DNA of 64,000 nucleotides, taken from contig OX419762.1 in NCBI GenBank assembly GCA_948567375.1, positions 48,217,034-48,281,033 of the forward strand, in the 5' to 3' direction. This document shows, piece by piece, positions 14,300-26,559 of this stretch (its first letter is position 1; each line of letters begins with the position of its first letter). Position numbers and translations under genes: made by a program. The notes under the pieces were generated by a model. The model ran no database searches. It was not told the origin of the DNA and worked only from the letters and a program-made list of their open reading frames with translations. Origin of the DNA: Lunularia cruciata. Taxonomy: Eukaryota > Streptophyta > Marchantiopsida > Lunulariales > Lunulariaceae.

Positions 14300-16730
14300 G
14301 TCTTTTTTCAATTTAGGTTCTTTTTTCAATTTCGGTACCTAGATTGAAGATTATGGAATATTGAGTAGAAAGTTTTGGGGAGTTTCAGTGCTTTTAGGGT
14401 TTAGAGTGATTATTGTACATGTAGAGATGGGTATTGAATTCTCAATTTTAATCTTACGGTATTCATGCTATAGTTCCGTGAGAATTTAGTCCAATTTTCT
14501 TTAGAGATGTAGAATTTAAAATTATGAGACGTTATAGTTTTTAGACTTTGGAGAGATAATATTTACTCATGTGAATTGGGATGTGAAGGGTTGTGGTTTT
14601 GCCGGTATAGGAAGAGATGGAGAGTAACCGAGTGTATTATTCTCATTATTCTTGTGCTAACCATGGTTACATTTTCCCATGTGGGGTTGCACCGAGCAGC
14701 TCGGGACACACCATACCTAGTGACACAACCTGGTGTCAATGACGCTTTACCTCGCAAGGGGTAAAGATCCATGTAAGAAAAATGCACAAGGACTATGATT
14801 GGACCACTTGGGATGCTCATGTGAGACAAACGATCATATTGACAACAGTGATACTTGGTATTATGCACACTTTCTCTATCCCTTTGTTGACTATTCTAAG
14901 GATATCGTAGGAGTGGTTAACTTCTCAAGTGCATTGCATTTTAGAGTTATTTGAGACTAGTTTTCCATATCCACATCTATTCCATAGGCTACCACCCTAA
15001 CACTCCATGATGAGGCTAGAGAGGCTTTTTGCCTACCACTTGATCATTTGGCGTGTGATCCCTTGGATGAGTTAGCATGGTTCATATTCCTCTTACTCCC
15101 TTGATGGTGTCTTTGTTATGCTAGAGGAGGACATGCAGACATAGAGAGGTGGTTGCTAGATTTTGTCAATTTTGAGTGGAGGATTGGGAGGCACAATAAG
15201 AGTCTGTTAGATCTGCACATTTTAGGAAGTAAGTTTTGCCACAAGATACCATAGATTCCACTCAATTCCTGAAATTTAGGACATTGAGTCAGACGGGAAA
15301 GTTTAGTAGAGCAGCATGTGCGCTACACACTTTGTCTATGGCTAGTCCTATTGATGAGACTATCTATTCCTTATGCTCACTACATCCTATGGCAAGAGAG
15401 GCATTACCACTAGAGGTCTTAGATTATCAACTTGAGCAGCCTTTGTCTCTTGATAGGTCACTTTTTGCACAAGCGTTGTGCATTGCCACTTGCCTTTCCT
15501 CAAGAGGCTTGTGAGGGATGGTATATGAGCATCTTAGAGAGATTTTTTTCAAGCAAATGATCCTTATAGTAGTTTTACCAAGTTGCTTTAGGTGGCTATA
15601 ACAAGAGCAAGATGAGACATTCTTATGTATATTAGTCGAGTGTTAGGTGTAGTCAACTTCTTGCGATGGAGAAGGACACAAGGAGGCATTAGACCAATTT
15701 CTAGTGAAGAGATCTCTTTGTGTTTGGTCAACCGTACCATTGTCCTTCAGCATTATTCTCACTTTCAACAACATCTCAATCCATATCAGATTGGAGTAGC
15801 TACACTTGGAGGATGTGTGGCTATATCTTTAGGCATTAGCGTACTCCTAGATATCCATTTGGAGTGGGTTGTCCTACAAGTGGGTGTTGAGAATGCTTTT
15901 AATAGCGTATCATGAGCATCTATCTAAAGAGCTTAGAGAGGCTTGTGGATCCTTGGGGAGTCTTATTCCTTTTGTATGGTCTTTTTATGGCTCTCCTACT
16001 CCCCTTTACTACCAACATGGTTGCTCACAAGAGGGAGTCATTGTCTTGGAGTCAATTGTTGGTACACATCAGGGAGATATTTTAGGTGGGCCCCTATTTG
16101 CCATGGCTCACTTTAGAGCTCTCTTCTCTACTATATTGGCCATGCTAGGTTGTGTATTTCCCTCCTTGGCAAATGATACACACATCATGGGCCTTGTAGA
16201 TCAGATTAGACAGGCCTTTAACCACTTGACTACCAAGCTACATCTAGTAGGCTTGAGAGTCAAGGTATCAAAGTGCAAGACATGGTCCCCTTTAGGCATC
16301 TCTCCCCACTTTGGGCTTCTAGAGGGGTGTATGACATCTACAAATGGACTATGTGTTCTTGGAGTACCAGTAGGATTTGAGGATTTTTTCACATGCTTCT
16401 TAAACACTACCCTTGTAGAGGATGTTCTCCATGTGGATGACCTTCCATTACTATGAGATCCATAGGTGGCATTTGGTATACTCTCCTCTAGTATTGCTTG
16501 TCAACCGACTTACCTCTTCTGTATAGTTCCTCCCTCCTTGACCTTCTTATCATGTCTAAGAGCCTTTGATAGGAGGACTATAGGAGTCTTTGGTGATACT
16601 ATTGCACCACAAACTTTTGAGTGTGTGATATGGGATTTGCTTAGGAAGAACCTCATCATTGTAGAGAAGGTGGTTGGTGCGAGTTAGTGTGTCCTAATGC
16701 ACAATCAAGCTAGGATCCAAGAGCTTGTGC
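14300..16730 (+). mobile_element. Non-LTR-type RT repeat, + copy (left arm of inverted pair)
   Basis: This block is repeated in inverted orientation at about 17115-21745. It starts with a non-coding leader (about 14300-14560) with TTTAGAGTGATTATT and ACTCATGTGA motifs shared with the other copy. It then runs through decayed coding sequence into a reverse transcriptase region (15625-16690). Frames are broken by stops, so the copy is dead. The RT motifs (GIRPI, NAFN, QGD-LGGPLFA, a degenerate ADD box) point to a LINE-like non-LTR enzyme rather than to the LTR families elsewhere in the window. Poly(A) or target duplications were not found, so the true ends are uncertain. Confidence 0.7.
15625..16690 (+). 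pseudogene. Broken reverse transcriptase of non-LTR type
   Basis: Three successive open segments (15625-15915, 15869-16456, 16466-16687) carry RT blocks in order. GGIRPISSEEISLCLVNR lies near 15680. VVLQVGVENAFNSVS at about 15868-15912 is the block normally holding the first catalytic Asp; here the Asp position is Gly. GTHQGDILGGPLFAMAHF lies near 16060-16113. LANDTHIMG near 16166-16192 corresponds to the ADD catalytic box, with the first Asp replaced by Asn. The C-terminal part reads LHLVGLRVKVSKC and DVLHVDDLPLL, then AFGILSSSIACQPTYL in the next segment. Frameshifts near 15900 and a stop near 16456 split it. The homologous minus-strand copy shows the same order. Confidence 0.75.
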
Positions 16731-17121
16731 CCTTGCTGGAGCAAGAGTGAAGACATGCTCTAGTGGCCCAAGGAATGGACAAGTTAATTAAGAGAGAATA
16801 TAGCATATGCTAGCATTCCATTGCATCACAGAAGACTGAAAACCTTTGGTCCAATCTGATGGTAGTGAATCAAAGGATGGAAGGACCTCCCATGCCAGTG
16901 GGAGATAGAATATCTCTCATTTGCCACAATAACACTTGGAGAGAAAAGGATCCCTCCTCCACCTTGGTCACATATGTATCCAAAATTGGCCTATCGGCAA
17001 CCAAAAAATAGGAGGAAAGCAGGGTGTCAAGAGAGCCTAACTACCCAAAAATGCTATAGGTGCCATCTCCTCCATAGATAATAGGCCTACACCTCTACAC
17101 AAGATCAATAATGATACCTAT

Positions 17122-18317
17122 TTATGTGCCAAATCCCCTAGAACCACACTCAAATGTTTGTGGTTCAATGATATCACTAAATATTCCCATAATCCTCCTA
17201 TCAAAAGCTCTTAAACATGATAGGAAAGTCAAGGAAAGGGGAACCATGCAAATAAAGTAAGTTGGTTGATGGGCAATACCAAAGGGGAGTATACCAAATA
17301 CCACTTGTGGATCTCATAGTAGAGGAAGGTCATCTACATGGAGAATATCTTCTACAAGGGCAACATCTAAGAAGCATATGACAAAATCCTCAAATCCTAC
17401 TAGCACTCCATGAATAAGTAGTCCATCTATAGATGTGACACACTCCTTTGGAAGCTCAAGGTGTAGAGAGATACCTAAAGGGGTGCATGATTTACAATTT
17501 GATACCTTGACTCTCAAGCCTACAAGATGTAGCTTGATAGTCAAGTGAACAAAGGCCTACCTAATGTGACTTACATAGCCCACAATATGTGGATTGTTTG
17601 CTAAGGAGTGAAATACTTGGCTCTCTTATCTACAACTTGGCATGGCCAAAAGTCCATGCCAAGTCGTAGAAAACAGAGCTCTGAAGTGAGCCATTGCAAA
17701 CAAAGATCCCCATAAGGGTCTCCCTATAGTGTATTGAAAATTAACTCCAAGATGGTGATTCCTTCCTATGAGCACCCATGTTGGTAGTAAAGGGAAGCAA
17801 GAGAGCTATAGAACAACTACACAAAAGGAATGAGACTCACCGCAAATCCACTAGCCTCCCTAAGCTCTCTAAAGATGGATGCCGAAGAGACACTATTAAA
17901 AGTATTCTCAACATCCGCATAAAGGACAACTCACTCCAAATGGATATCTAAGAGTGCCATGATGGATAGAGAAATAGCCTCATAACCTCCAAGTGTAGCT
18001 ACACCAAACTAATGTAGACTAAGGTGCTATTGGAAGTGAGATCAATATTGAAGGACAATGGTGTGGCTAATGAAATGCAAAAAGATCTCTCCAATAGCTA
18101 TCAATCTAATGCTCCTTGTGCCCTTTTCCATCAAAAGAAGTTGACTAGCTTCTAACACCCAATTAATTGATATAGGAATATCTCCCCTTGCTACTACTAA
18201 AGCCACTTGAAAAAACTTTGTAAATCCATTAGAAAGATCATCTACCTGAAAGAAATCTCTAAGATGCTCATATACCATTCTTGACAAGCCTTTGAGGAGA
18301 GGCAAGGAGTAGTGCAC
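17122..18317 (-). pseudogene. Broken reverse transcriptase, inverted copy
   Basis: Read on the minus strand, 18042-18317 contains ARGDIPISINWVLEASQ and RLIAIGEIFLHFISHTIVLQY, the region just before the first RT block. 17314-17544 contains KLHLVGLRVKVSNC and LVEDILHVDDLPLL. 17122-17304 contains FGILPFGIAHQPTYF and LSCLRAFDRRIMGIF. All three match the plus-strand copy segment by segment. The part between (17545-18041) is homologous but has stops in every frame. It is non-functional. Confidence 0.75.
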
Positions 18318-18655
18318 AATGCTTGTGCAAAAAGCAACCTATCAAGACATAAAAGCTACTTAGGTTGATAATCTAAGACCTCTAATAGTACTCATCCTGC
18401 CATAGGGTATAGTGAGCAGAGGGAAGAGATAGTCTCATTAGTAGGACTAGCCATAGACAAATGGTGTAGTACTTGTGCTGCTCTACTTAACTCTCTTGCT
18501 TGACCGAATGTCCTACACCATTGTAATCAACTGGACTACATGGTATCTTATGGAAGAACCTATTTCCTAAAATGTGCATCCCTAACCAACTCTTGTAGGG
18601 CAGCCCAATCCCTCACTTGGAAATGACAAAATCTAGTAGCCACCTCTTTATGTCT

Positions 18656-20900
18656 CACACATTGTCATACTTTTCCTTTCTCTCTTTGTGAACACATAGG
18701 GTGCCTAGCTATGGAGACTACATATCGGAGGCTAGAGGTAAACTCGTTACTACTTGACTGAACATGCGTGTTACCCATCTGCCAGAACCCTCCTCTCTTG
18801 TGACTAATATTCTTGCTATGGGGAGGGTTAGTCACAAGCAACCTAACTTGTCATCACAACACACACTCTTGGTCTGCTAGTCATCACTTCTAGCACTACC
18901 AAGGAGAAATACACAACACTCCTAGAAGGAAAAAACTAAGCGCAATACCCGCACACCAATCCAAACCAACTGGGCGTACAAACAAGCATGCAAGTACAAA
19001 GAGGATCCAATCACAAGAATATGGCAAAAAATCTTTGTGCTTTTTTTGGGGAAAGAGCTTCAAAGCCTTCTTGCTTTGTCATCAAACTCATTTCAACTTG
19101 TACTCAAAGTCTCCTCCAATCTGAACTTCAGATTTCAATAAATTTCTACTCCAAGTGGAGAATTCTTATGTCATCTTGAAGGGGAAACCTCTGTGAAGCT
19201 CATATGAACATAAATTTTTTTGTGTAGCTTGGATTCTAGTGTTCTAGAATTCAATGGAAAGCCTGTGAAATAAGATTTCCAATGACATAAAATATGCCTC
19301 AATCAGATCACTACGGCTCCTTTGATAACCTCTCAAATTTGGCCAGCGATTTTGCAACTTTGACCCTAATTTTGAAATCCCTATTTCAGGGTTTGGTTCT
19401 TGGCAACTTCTTCCCAAATTTATAATTCAGAAGTACACTTGATCCCTATAGACACTCTAGCAACCTGAAACCCTCAATCATAGTCACAAGATAGGAGAAT
19501 TGACATCCAATCAAGATGGAAGATAAAACTGGCTCTACCAAGCTTAAGATAGTATTTGCAATAGAATATTTTGCATCAGATCTCACTCTCCATAGATCTA
19601 GAGCCAATTTTTTTTCTTACTAGCTGATTGTGTCCCTTTCTAAGCACTTGAAAGCTTTTGTAGCCTAATCCAACCCCAGTCCCTAGAGGTGAATCAATTC
19701 CTGAGTTGCGCTAACTTGTGAGCTCTATAGACCCACATATACTTGATCCAAGACCCTGAATTCTTTACTACAACTATTCATATGAAACCTTCACATAGAG
19801 GTGAAACCATAACCAAAAACAACACTAGAAATTTTCATAAGGTGACTCAAACCACAACTTGGGAAGTGACCAAAACTCCAAACTTGATCATCAGCTCTTC
19901 TCCAACACTTTACATCTCAAAAGCTTCAACTTCAATCAATCAGATCTGATTTAATAATGATCCAAAACTAAAATTTATTGTGCTCAAAGCTATAATAAAT
20001 TTGTCTACTCTCCAATTCCACCAATAGATCATGAAAATGTTTCAAGAAGCTCTCTTAATTACCTACTTTGTGCGCTTGGGTATGAATTCTACCCCCCTTT
20101 CTTCAATTGATCATATCTCCCATAGAATTGATTCAAATCACTCAATTTTAGTCTCCAAATTGTAGCCTAAGTGCTCCTCTCTCTAGCCGTGGTCTTTACT
20201 CTTCAAATCCACTCCCCAAACTACCTCATTGCTTCCCAAACTCTTGACTTTCCCCCTTGGAAACCAATCTCTTCCAAATTTTGTCATTTGGCTCTTACCT
20301 TTTTGACAAGTGGACCCTACATCTCCAACTTGAAGCTCATGAGCAAAAATTCAGGAATTTCCAACTATAGGAGCACATAGATTGTTAAGTCCCAAACTTT
20401 CTCATAAGTAAGCACCGGAAGGACGATGGGATCCAAGTTTTCTATCACCGACTCCATGAATGCCGCTTCGAAACATACCACCATCTAGTCCCGTAAGTCA
20501 TCATAGTATAAAATTTGAAGCTTGATGAGAAAAGGATTAGGGAGTTGCAGATTGGGAGCATGGGACATCTCCTGCTCAGATGCTTCCTTTGATCCTCTAA
20601 CACTCGCGCTCTGCTACAACTCTCACTCCCAATGTCCTCCTCCTCAAAACTCCTCGACTAAAAACACATCTTCCTCTCACCTCTCCACCACATATATACG
20701 TAAGAGCACTCAAAGAAGACAAGAACATAATTCATGTGGCCAATCATATACATATACATATACATAGATTGCTCACATGGCAACATCTCAACCGTGGGAT
20801 CTATCTTTCAACCTACTCCATCTTCACAAAGATAAACCACACAAATAAACCACACAAATTTACTTTTTCATGGGCTACGCAACCCACAACACGACAACAC
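18656..20900. other. About 2.2 kb insert (or remnant) in the right arm
   Basis: Homology with the left arm stops at CCACCTCTTTATGTC (about 18640-18655) and resumes at TTTAGCATAACAAAGGCACC (about 20914). Between them lies sequence without a counterpart in the left arm, no frame above 81 codons and no recognisable domain. It is rich in CCAAACTTG/TCTCCAA-type C/T/A runs. A perfect 11-bp inverted repeat CTTGTGACTAA (18798-18808) / TTAGTCACAAG (18828-18838) lies near one end, and an (ACATAT)n run lies at 20745-20766. It may be a non-autonomous insertion, or original sequence deleted from the left arm. No target duplication was identified. Confidence 0.6.
20745..20766. repeat. (ACATAT)n microsatellite
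   Basis: A hexamer repeat of about 3.7 units, CATATA repeated, directly visible. Confidence 0.9.
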
Positions 20901-21745
20901 TTCTCTTTAGCATAACAAAGGCACCATCAAGGGAGTAAGAGGAATAAGAACTATGCTAACTCGTCTAAGGATCATGTGCCAAATGTCAAGTGGTAGGCAA
21001 AAAACCATGTCTAACCTCATCATAGAGTGTATGGGATAGCCATCTGGAATAATTGTGGACATGGAAAACTAATCTCAAATAACCCCAAGATACAACCCGC
21101 CTAAGATGCTAACCACTCACACGACTCGATATGTATTCTTGGAATGTTCAACAAAGGGATAGAAGAAGCGTGCATAATCTCTAGTGTCACTATTGTCTAT
21201 ATGGTTGCTTGCCTCATTCGAGCATCCAAAGTGGTCCAATCATAATCCTTGTGCATCCTTCCCACATTGATCTTTACCCCTTGCTAGGTAAACCGTTGAT
21301 GACACATCGGGCATGGTGTATCACAAGTCACTCGGGGCGGCCACACATGGGGAAGTGTAGCCATGGCTAACACAAGAATGGTAATTGTAACACACTTTAC
21401 TCATCTCCATATCTCCCTCTACCTACAAATCACAACCCCTCATATCTCAACTCACATGAGTAAATACAATATCTCTAAACCCTAAAAACTAAAACTGCTC
21501 ATAACTTTATATTTTCATCTCAAAAATTTTCAAACTAAATTCTCATAGAACTCAAATATGACTATCAAGAGACTAAAAATGAAAATCCCCGACCCATCAC
21601 TCTCAATGTGAAGTAATCACATTAAGAGTTTAGAGTGAAATAATCACTCTAAACACTACAAAATCTAAAATGCTCGGAACTTTCTATTCAATTATCCATA
21701 ACCTTCGATCTAAATACCAATGGAATAGAAATAGAATCTTCTATT

Positions 21746-24700
21746 CACTCATGTGATGTATGCAGGTGAGCTCTCTAAAACTCTATAATATCTTTTCATT
21801 AGTGGCTTCCCTTCTCTCTCCCATTCCCTCTCCTCTCTCTCTCCCAATAAAGACGACCCTTGTATGTTTTATAGTGTATGAGAGTCTTCCTATCCTTCTT
21901 ATTATATTATCCTTGTCCGGGTTGATGAGTGTTTTCCCATCCTTCTTATTGTCCTACGCGGTCGCCCCTTCCGGCGCAAATAGGGTTGCTGTAATATATA
22001 TTCGATCATATTTCAACTACAATCCACCCTCGATAAGTGCAACGCTGGAGAAGTACATCTCATTACATTAAAACAATAAACAAGACTCGGATAATTGCAT
22101 TCTTCACATGCCACGGACCTCCAGAACAGTCCAATTTCAGACAAATTTATAAATCTCACTTAAGATAAATTTTGTAACTGCAAATTTTAAAGTTTAAAAT
22201 CTCAAACTCACTTTCGATTGTATATGTATAACTTCAGCATTGTTAACTATAACACTAGAATATGATATTCTGGTTTAATCCATTATAAAGTAAAAGTAGC
22301 ACTTATCCAAACCTGGATAATTACAATAACTAAAAGAATTCCACTAGGGAATATTGGGATAACTGCTAAACCTCCACAAGTGCAATCCCTGGACATGAAC
22401 AAAGGCATTGCAGTTATCAAGAGTGAACTGTACGTGAAATTTACTTCCAGGTGCTCTGATATGGGAACACGTATACCTCACACAATCGATCTACCACCCA
22501 CTTAGAGGGAACATTGGATTTTCCCAGCTCTAAACTTACCTTGGTGAACTGACATCTCTTAGCCCTCCCAAATCCACAAATTTTGCAAACCACTTTGTAT
22601 ATAGAATCATCTCAGGAAAGAGGATCAGACCTACTTCCATTTCTTATTCTGCCTCCTGTGAATAATTTATAAGAGGAATAACACTTCCACTTAATGCCAT
22701 TATCTCCTTTATAATAGTTTATAAGAGGAACAATTCTTTGGAAAATGTCTGAGCATTCCTCACCCTATATAGGACTTAGGGACACATGGATCATCGCATT
22801 CAGGTCAGTAATGCTTTCTTCAGGTGTCAACCGTGATGGAGAAGAATCTAAGTGGGTGGAACTGAGAATGAACTAAAGCAAAAAAGAGAACTGCACGAAC
22901 TTGTCATGGGCTGAGCCAGCATACGGGAATCAGATAAGAAGACTTGCAGTATGTTGTACATGAGGATGGAATGTCTTGGAAAGCCACCTGACTAGTGTGG
23001 ATGAACTTGACACGCAAATTGAGAAGGAATATATAATAAGATTTCAGGACATAATTATCAGATGTTTGAACTGTTTGGGTGAAGCACCTTTATTCACTTA
23101 ATATGAGGATGAGGTTGATGTGTAGACCAAGCAGATAGATAAGAAGCGATATTTTTACTAGAAATTTAGTTTAAACTAAGAGATTCTGACTCTCACCTAG
23201 TATCCAATATATGAGTCGTGTAAAGGTCATGGGAGCCATATAGATGAGTGAGGATGAATCAGTTTCGAACAACATCAACAGAATTAATGTTACTTTGAAC
23301 TGGTGGAAGAGAGCTGCATGAAGACTTAATTTCATAACTAGTTGTGAAGTATTCTAAGTACAGAAGTAAGAGGCTAAATGAACACGTTTTTCTTAATTCG
23401 TTCCTCAACACTGATTGCGTTTCCATCTATGTTAGAGAAGATACATTACCACCAGAAAGTTAAATTCAACCATATAGAGTCTCGATAATTTCGTTCCGAG
23501 TCGTCTTTAATGGCTTAAAGTTCACTCTTAAAAAACATTCGAAGACGTATTGGTCAATTCCGCGAATTCAGGTGTTCTTGTGTGATGGTGATAAGGAGAA
23601 GTCCAAAGCTCCGGTCCATATGGGAGAACAAGTCATTACGGGTTTTCTATCCTGAAAATTCTGGAATGATACCGAAACCTAAAAGATTCAGCAGACATTT
23701 GATACGATCAGTCTGTAGTCATAAATAAACTGCATATTAAATCGTTTAGAAGAGAATCTAGGATACTGGATCCGAATCATTAAGAAATATCTAATTGACA
23801 TCGCGGTTAACAAGGACCATAAAATATTATTAGTAGTTCCAAACACACGAGAAAAGCGCGACCGCGTAGCTCCAAACACACAGGAACACGTATTTTGATT
23901 GTTTTGGGAAAGGTTACGGAAGGAAGAATAAAAACCCCCTTCTTGTCACCATCTCCTCTCCTGATATTCACGTTGGAAGATCTCCTGAAATAGATCTCGT
24001 GGACTATGAACTTTGAAGCACTGTTCTTTATCAATTTAGGACGTGACGGTATCTTGTGGGTTCAATGAATAGGACACACAACACCTTCTTTTTTATTTTA
24101 CACAACACACACAGAGGACCTAGAATGCCATCCCGTAAGTTGTGTGGTGCACCTAAATTTGGAGGGGGAAGAGCTCCAAATCAAGGAAAGCATGTAGAAT
24201 TGGCGAAGCGCCACTGGTGGTGGAGGCTATCATGATAAGAAGGCCAACTTCGGAGACTGTGCTAGTTGGGGGAGCTCTGCGAAGTCTGATGGTTGCGTCG
24301 CACACTAATCCTGGGGAGTAGAACCTTTCTCCGCAACGAAAACATCCCTGTAAAATAGGTGGAACGGCCACCGGTGGTGGAGGAGGATAAGGATGGTCAG
24401 CTTCGAAGGCCATGCATTAGGAGAGCTCCACTAAATCTGATGGTACTTAGCCCCAGCGACCCGGGGGAGGAACCTTCGAAGGCAACCAAAGCTACATGTG
24501 GAGGAAGAAACAAGGATTTGTTTTGCTTTCAGTGAAACCCGAAGTTTTGTCACATTTTTGTCTCCGCTCCTGTTCTCAGGAGTGGAGACAAAATCACATG
24601 GAGTGGAGTCAAAGTGTGATTTGTCCACTGATTCGCCCATATTTTATGGCCCTATAATACACTTCTAAATTCGAAAACGATGGTAGAAGGAAACAAAAAA

Positions 24701-26555
24701 AAGCAATGTCAAGAGGGAATAGATAAAGAAAAGGCTTCTTGCGCTGTTGTTCAATTCCCGGTCATTCATAGTCAGACAACATTGCAACAACACCGCCAAA
24801 ACAATCCACCATGACTAGTATCCCTTGCCAGCCCATTCACGTGAATAACTTGTACATGTCATGCATAAGTTGCAGGGTTGGTGCAAGATAGATATAACCT
24901 GCCATATATCGAGGGCCCCTTTGATGCGTCCGTTTATGCTCTTTAGATCATGCTTGTGCTTGTGAAAAACATTTAATTCTATGTACAAAAGGACAAGGAA
25001 AAGAGTTTAAAAAGCAAATCACGCTTGAAATAATTTCTACTTACTTTTGAATACTATAGTATTTATTTCTGAATTTTATAGAGCAGTAAGATTAGATAGT
25101 CTTTTTTAACTATTGATGTGTAGTCATTTAGTCTCAATTGAAGATTGCTATTGACTAGTAGCTTATTTAGGAGTCTGGTTTCTAGTGGCTTCCTCTTAGC
25201 AAATAGATTCTTACACTATTGTCAATTTTGTTTTGTTTTTGCATCTATTAAGATTGTTTGTTCAAGCACTTATGATTTCCAATCATATCTGTGTTGTGCA
25301 TTGACCTATTACTAAGCCTTGCATGCACAACATTCTTTACTTATATTGATTTTGTATCATAAGACTCTAGGAAGATTCAAGTAGATCTTAGTGAAAATAT
25401 GCATATTCATATTATTATCAACATTCATATCGTTACTAATTACATAATGGAGCTAGTATTCTCTCTTGTGAAACTTGGGAGCTTGGCTCAATATCTCTAC
25501 TTTTATTGAGTACTTTAGTTTCACCCCTGAGGAATTTGGTACCGCATTTCACTTGCATTTGAGTTTACCATATTCAACACTTCTAGGGTTACCTGACTAA
25601 TGTACTTGTGAATTCTCTATATGACTATATGACACATATGGCATGCACACTTTATGATGTGCTTTAGGTGAAAAATCTACTAAAGTTCATGAAGCCATCC
25701 AATGTAATGACATAGACCCTACAATCTACATGATAGTTAGTACAAATTCAATGGTGGTTGGATTATCCTGAACCACCTCCTTGGCTTACAAGAGTAAATA
25801 TGACTCATATCCATAGATAGATAACATACACTATTTGATATGGTGGTTGCAAACACTCTATCACTAGAGTCATTTGCATGAATTGACATTAAGGTGGGTG
25901 TAGCAATGATTATTTTCACTAGGGGGAGGGAGTACTATTATGCAACATAGCTATCCTCCAATACTCTTGTATCTTTGGTTATAGAGACTTTTGTACAATG
26001 TATAATCTTCATCACTAGTTCGATGATCTCCTTTAATGTTCTCTACAAATGAGAGGAGCTATGGTTATCTCCCTAACCATGCTCACCTCATATTTTAGAC
26101 AGAAATTCTATGTCACTTTCATGCTCTTAAGCATTGGACCTTAATAGATGGACATTTGTAACTGGAGCTCGTCTAAGTGATGTTGTAGGCCTGCCAGATC
26201 AAAATGAGAACTTCATTTAATGAGAACTAGAATAGTGATGGAACTAGAATGAGAAAATTTTACACAAAAAAAAAACCAATTATTGATAATATATTACGTT
26301 TCCAACCACTTTTTAATAGGCACAAAGCAGAGGTATAGAGAATGATTACGTGAAAACGCTTCAAGTTCATGGCTTTGCATGTCTATATTGCATATGAGAT
26401 GCTTGTTTCCTTTGACTTCTTGTTGGATGAAGAGACAAGGAAGCAAGTGTAAGATTCCATATGAAAAGTTATTAAATTAGATTTCAAATTTTTTAATATG
26501 TAACTTATCCAATGTATTAAATCAACTTTTCTACATTTGATTTCATCTAACCGTT
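21746..26555. other. Intergenic, no recognised gene
   Basis: Apart from the duplication at 24203-24510, nothing is recognisable. The stretch 25400-26260 has the look of old retroelement DNA (a purine run GGGGGAGGGAG at 25921-25931) but no protein motif could be read in any frame. Short frames at 23688-24413 on the minus strand show no family resemblance. Confidence 0.45.
24203..24510. repeat. Tandem duplication, period 157 bp
   Basis: GGTGGTGGAGG at 24216 recurs at 24373. Shared order in both units: GCCACYGGTGGTGGAGG, AAGGMCAACTTCG or GTCAGCTTCGAAGG, GGAGCTC, AATCTGATGG or AGTCTGATGG, CCYGGGGAG or CCGGGGGAGG, then GAACCTT. Divergence is moderate. It lies in a GC-richer patch. Confidence 0.8.
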
Positions 26556-26559
26556 GCAA

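Larger units (their letters stand above)
17115..21745 (-). mobile_element. Non-LTR-type RT repeat, minus copy (right arm), split by 2.2 kb insert
   Basis: This is the inverted partner of 14300-16730. Without the segment at about 18656-20900 its length is about 2.4 kb, equal to the left arm. The outer leader (21480-21745) reads on the minus strand like 14310-14560. The order of blocks is fully mirrored: leader, CACCATACCTAG-like region, coding, RT, AFGIL-type tail. By eye the arms agree at something like 70-80% of positions, so they behave as two separate old copies or one old palindrome rather than a recent fold-back. Confidence 0.7.

Noticed and set aside
25915-25935. Purine run as PPT of another LTR element
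   Set aside because: No LTR-like start, partner LTR or pol sequence was found beside it.
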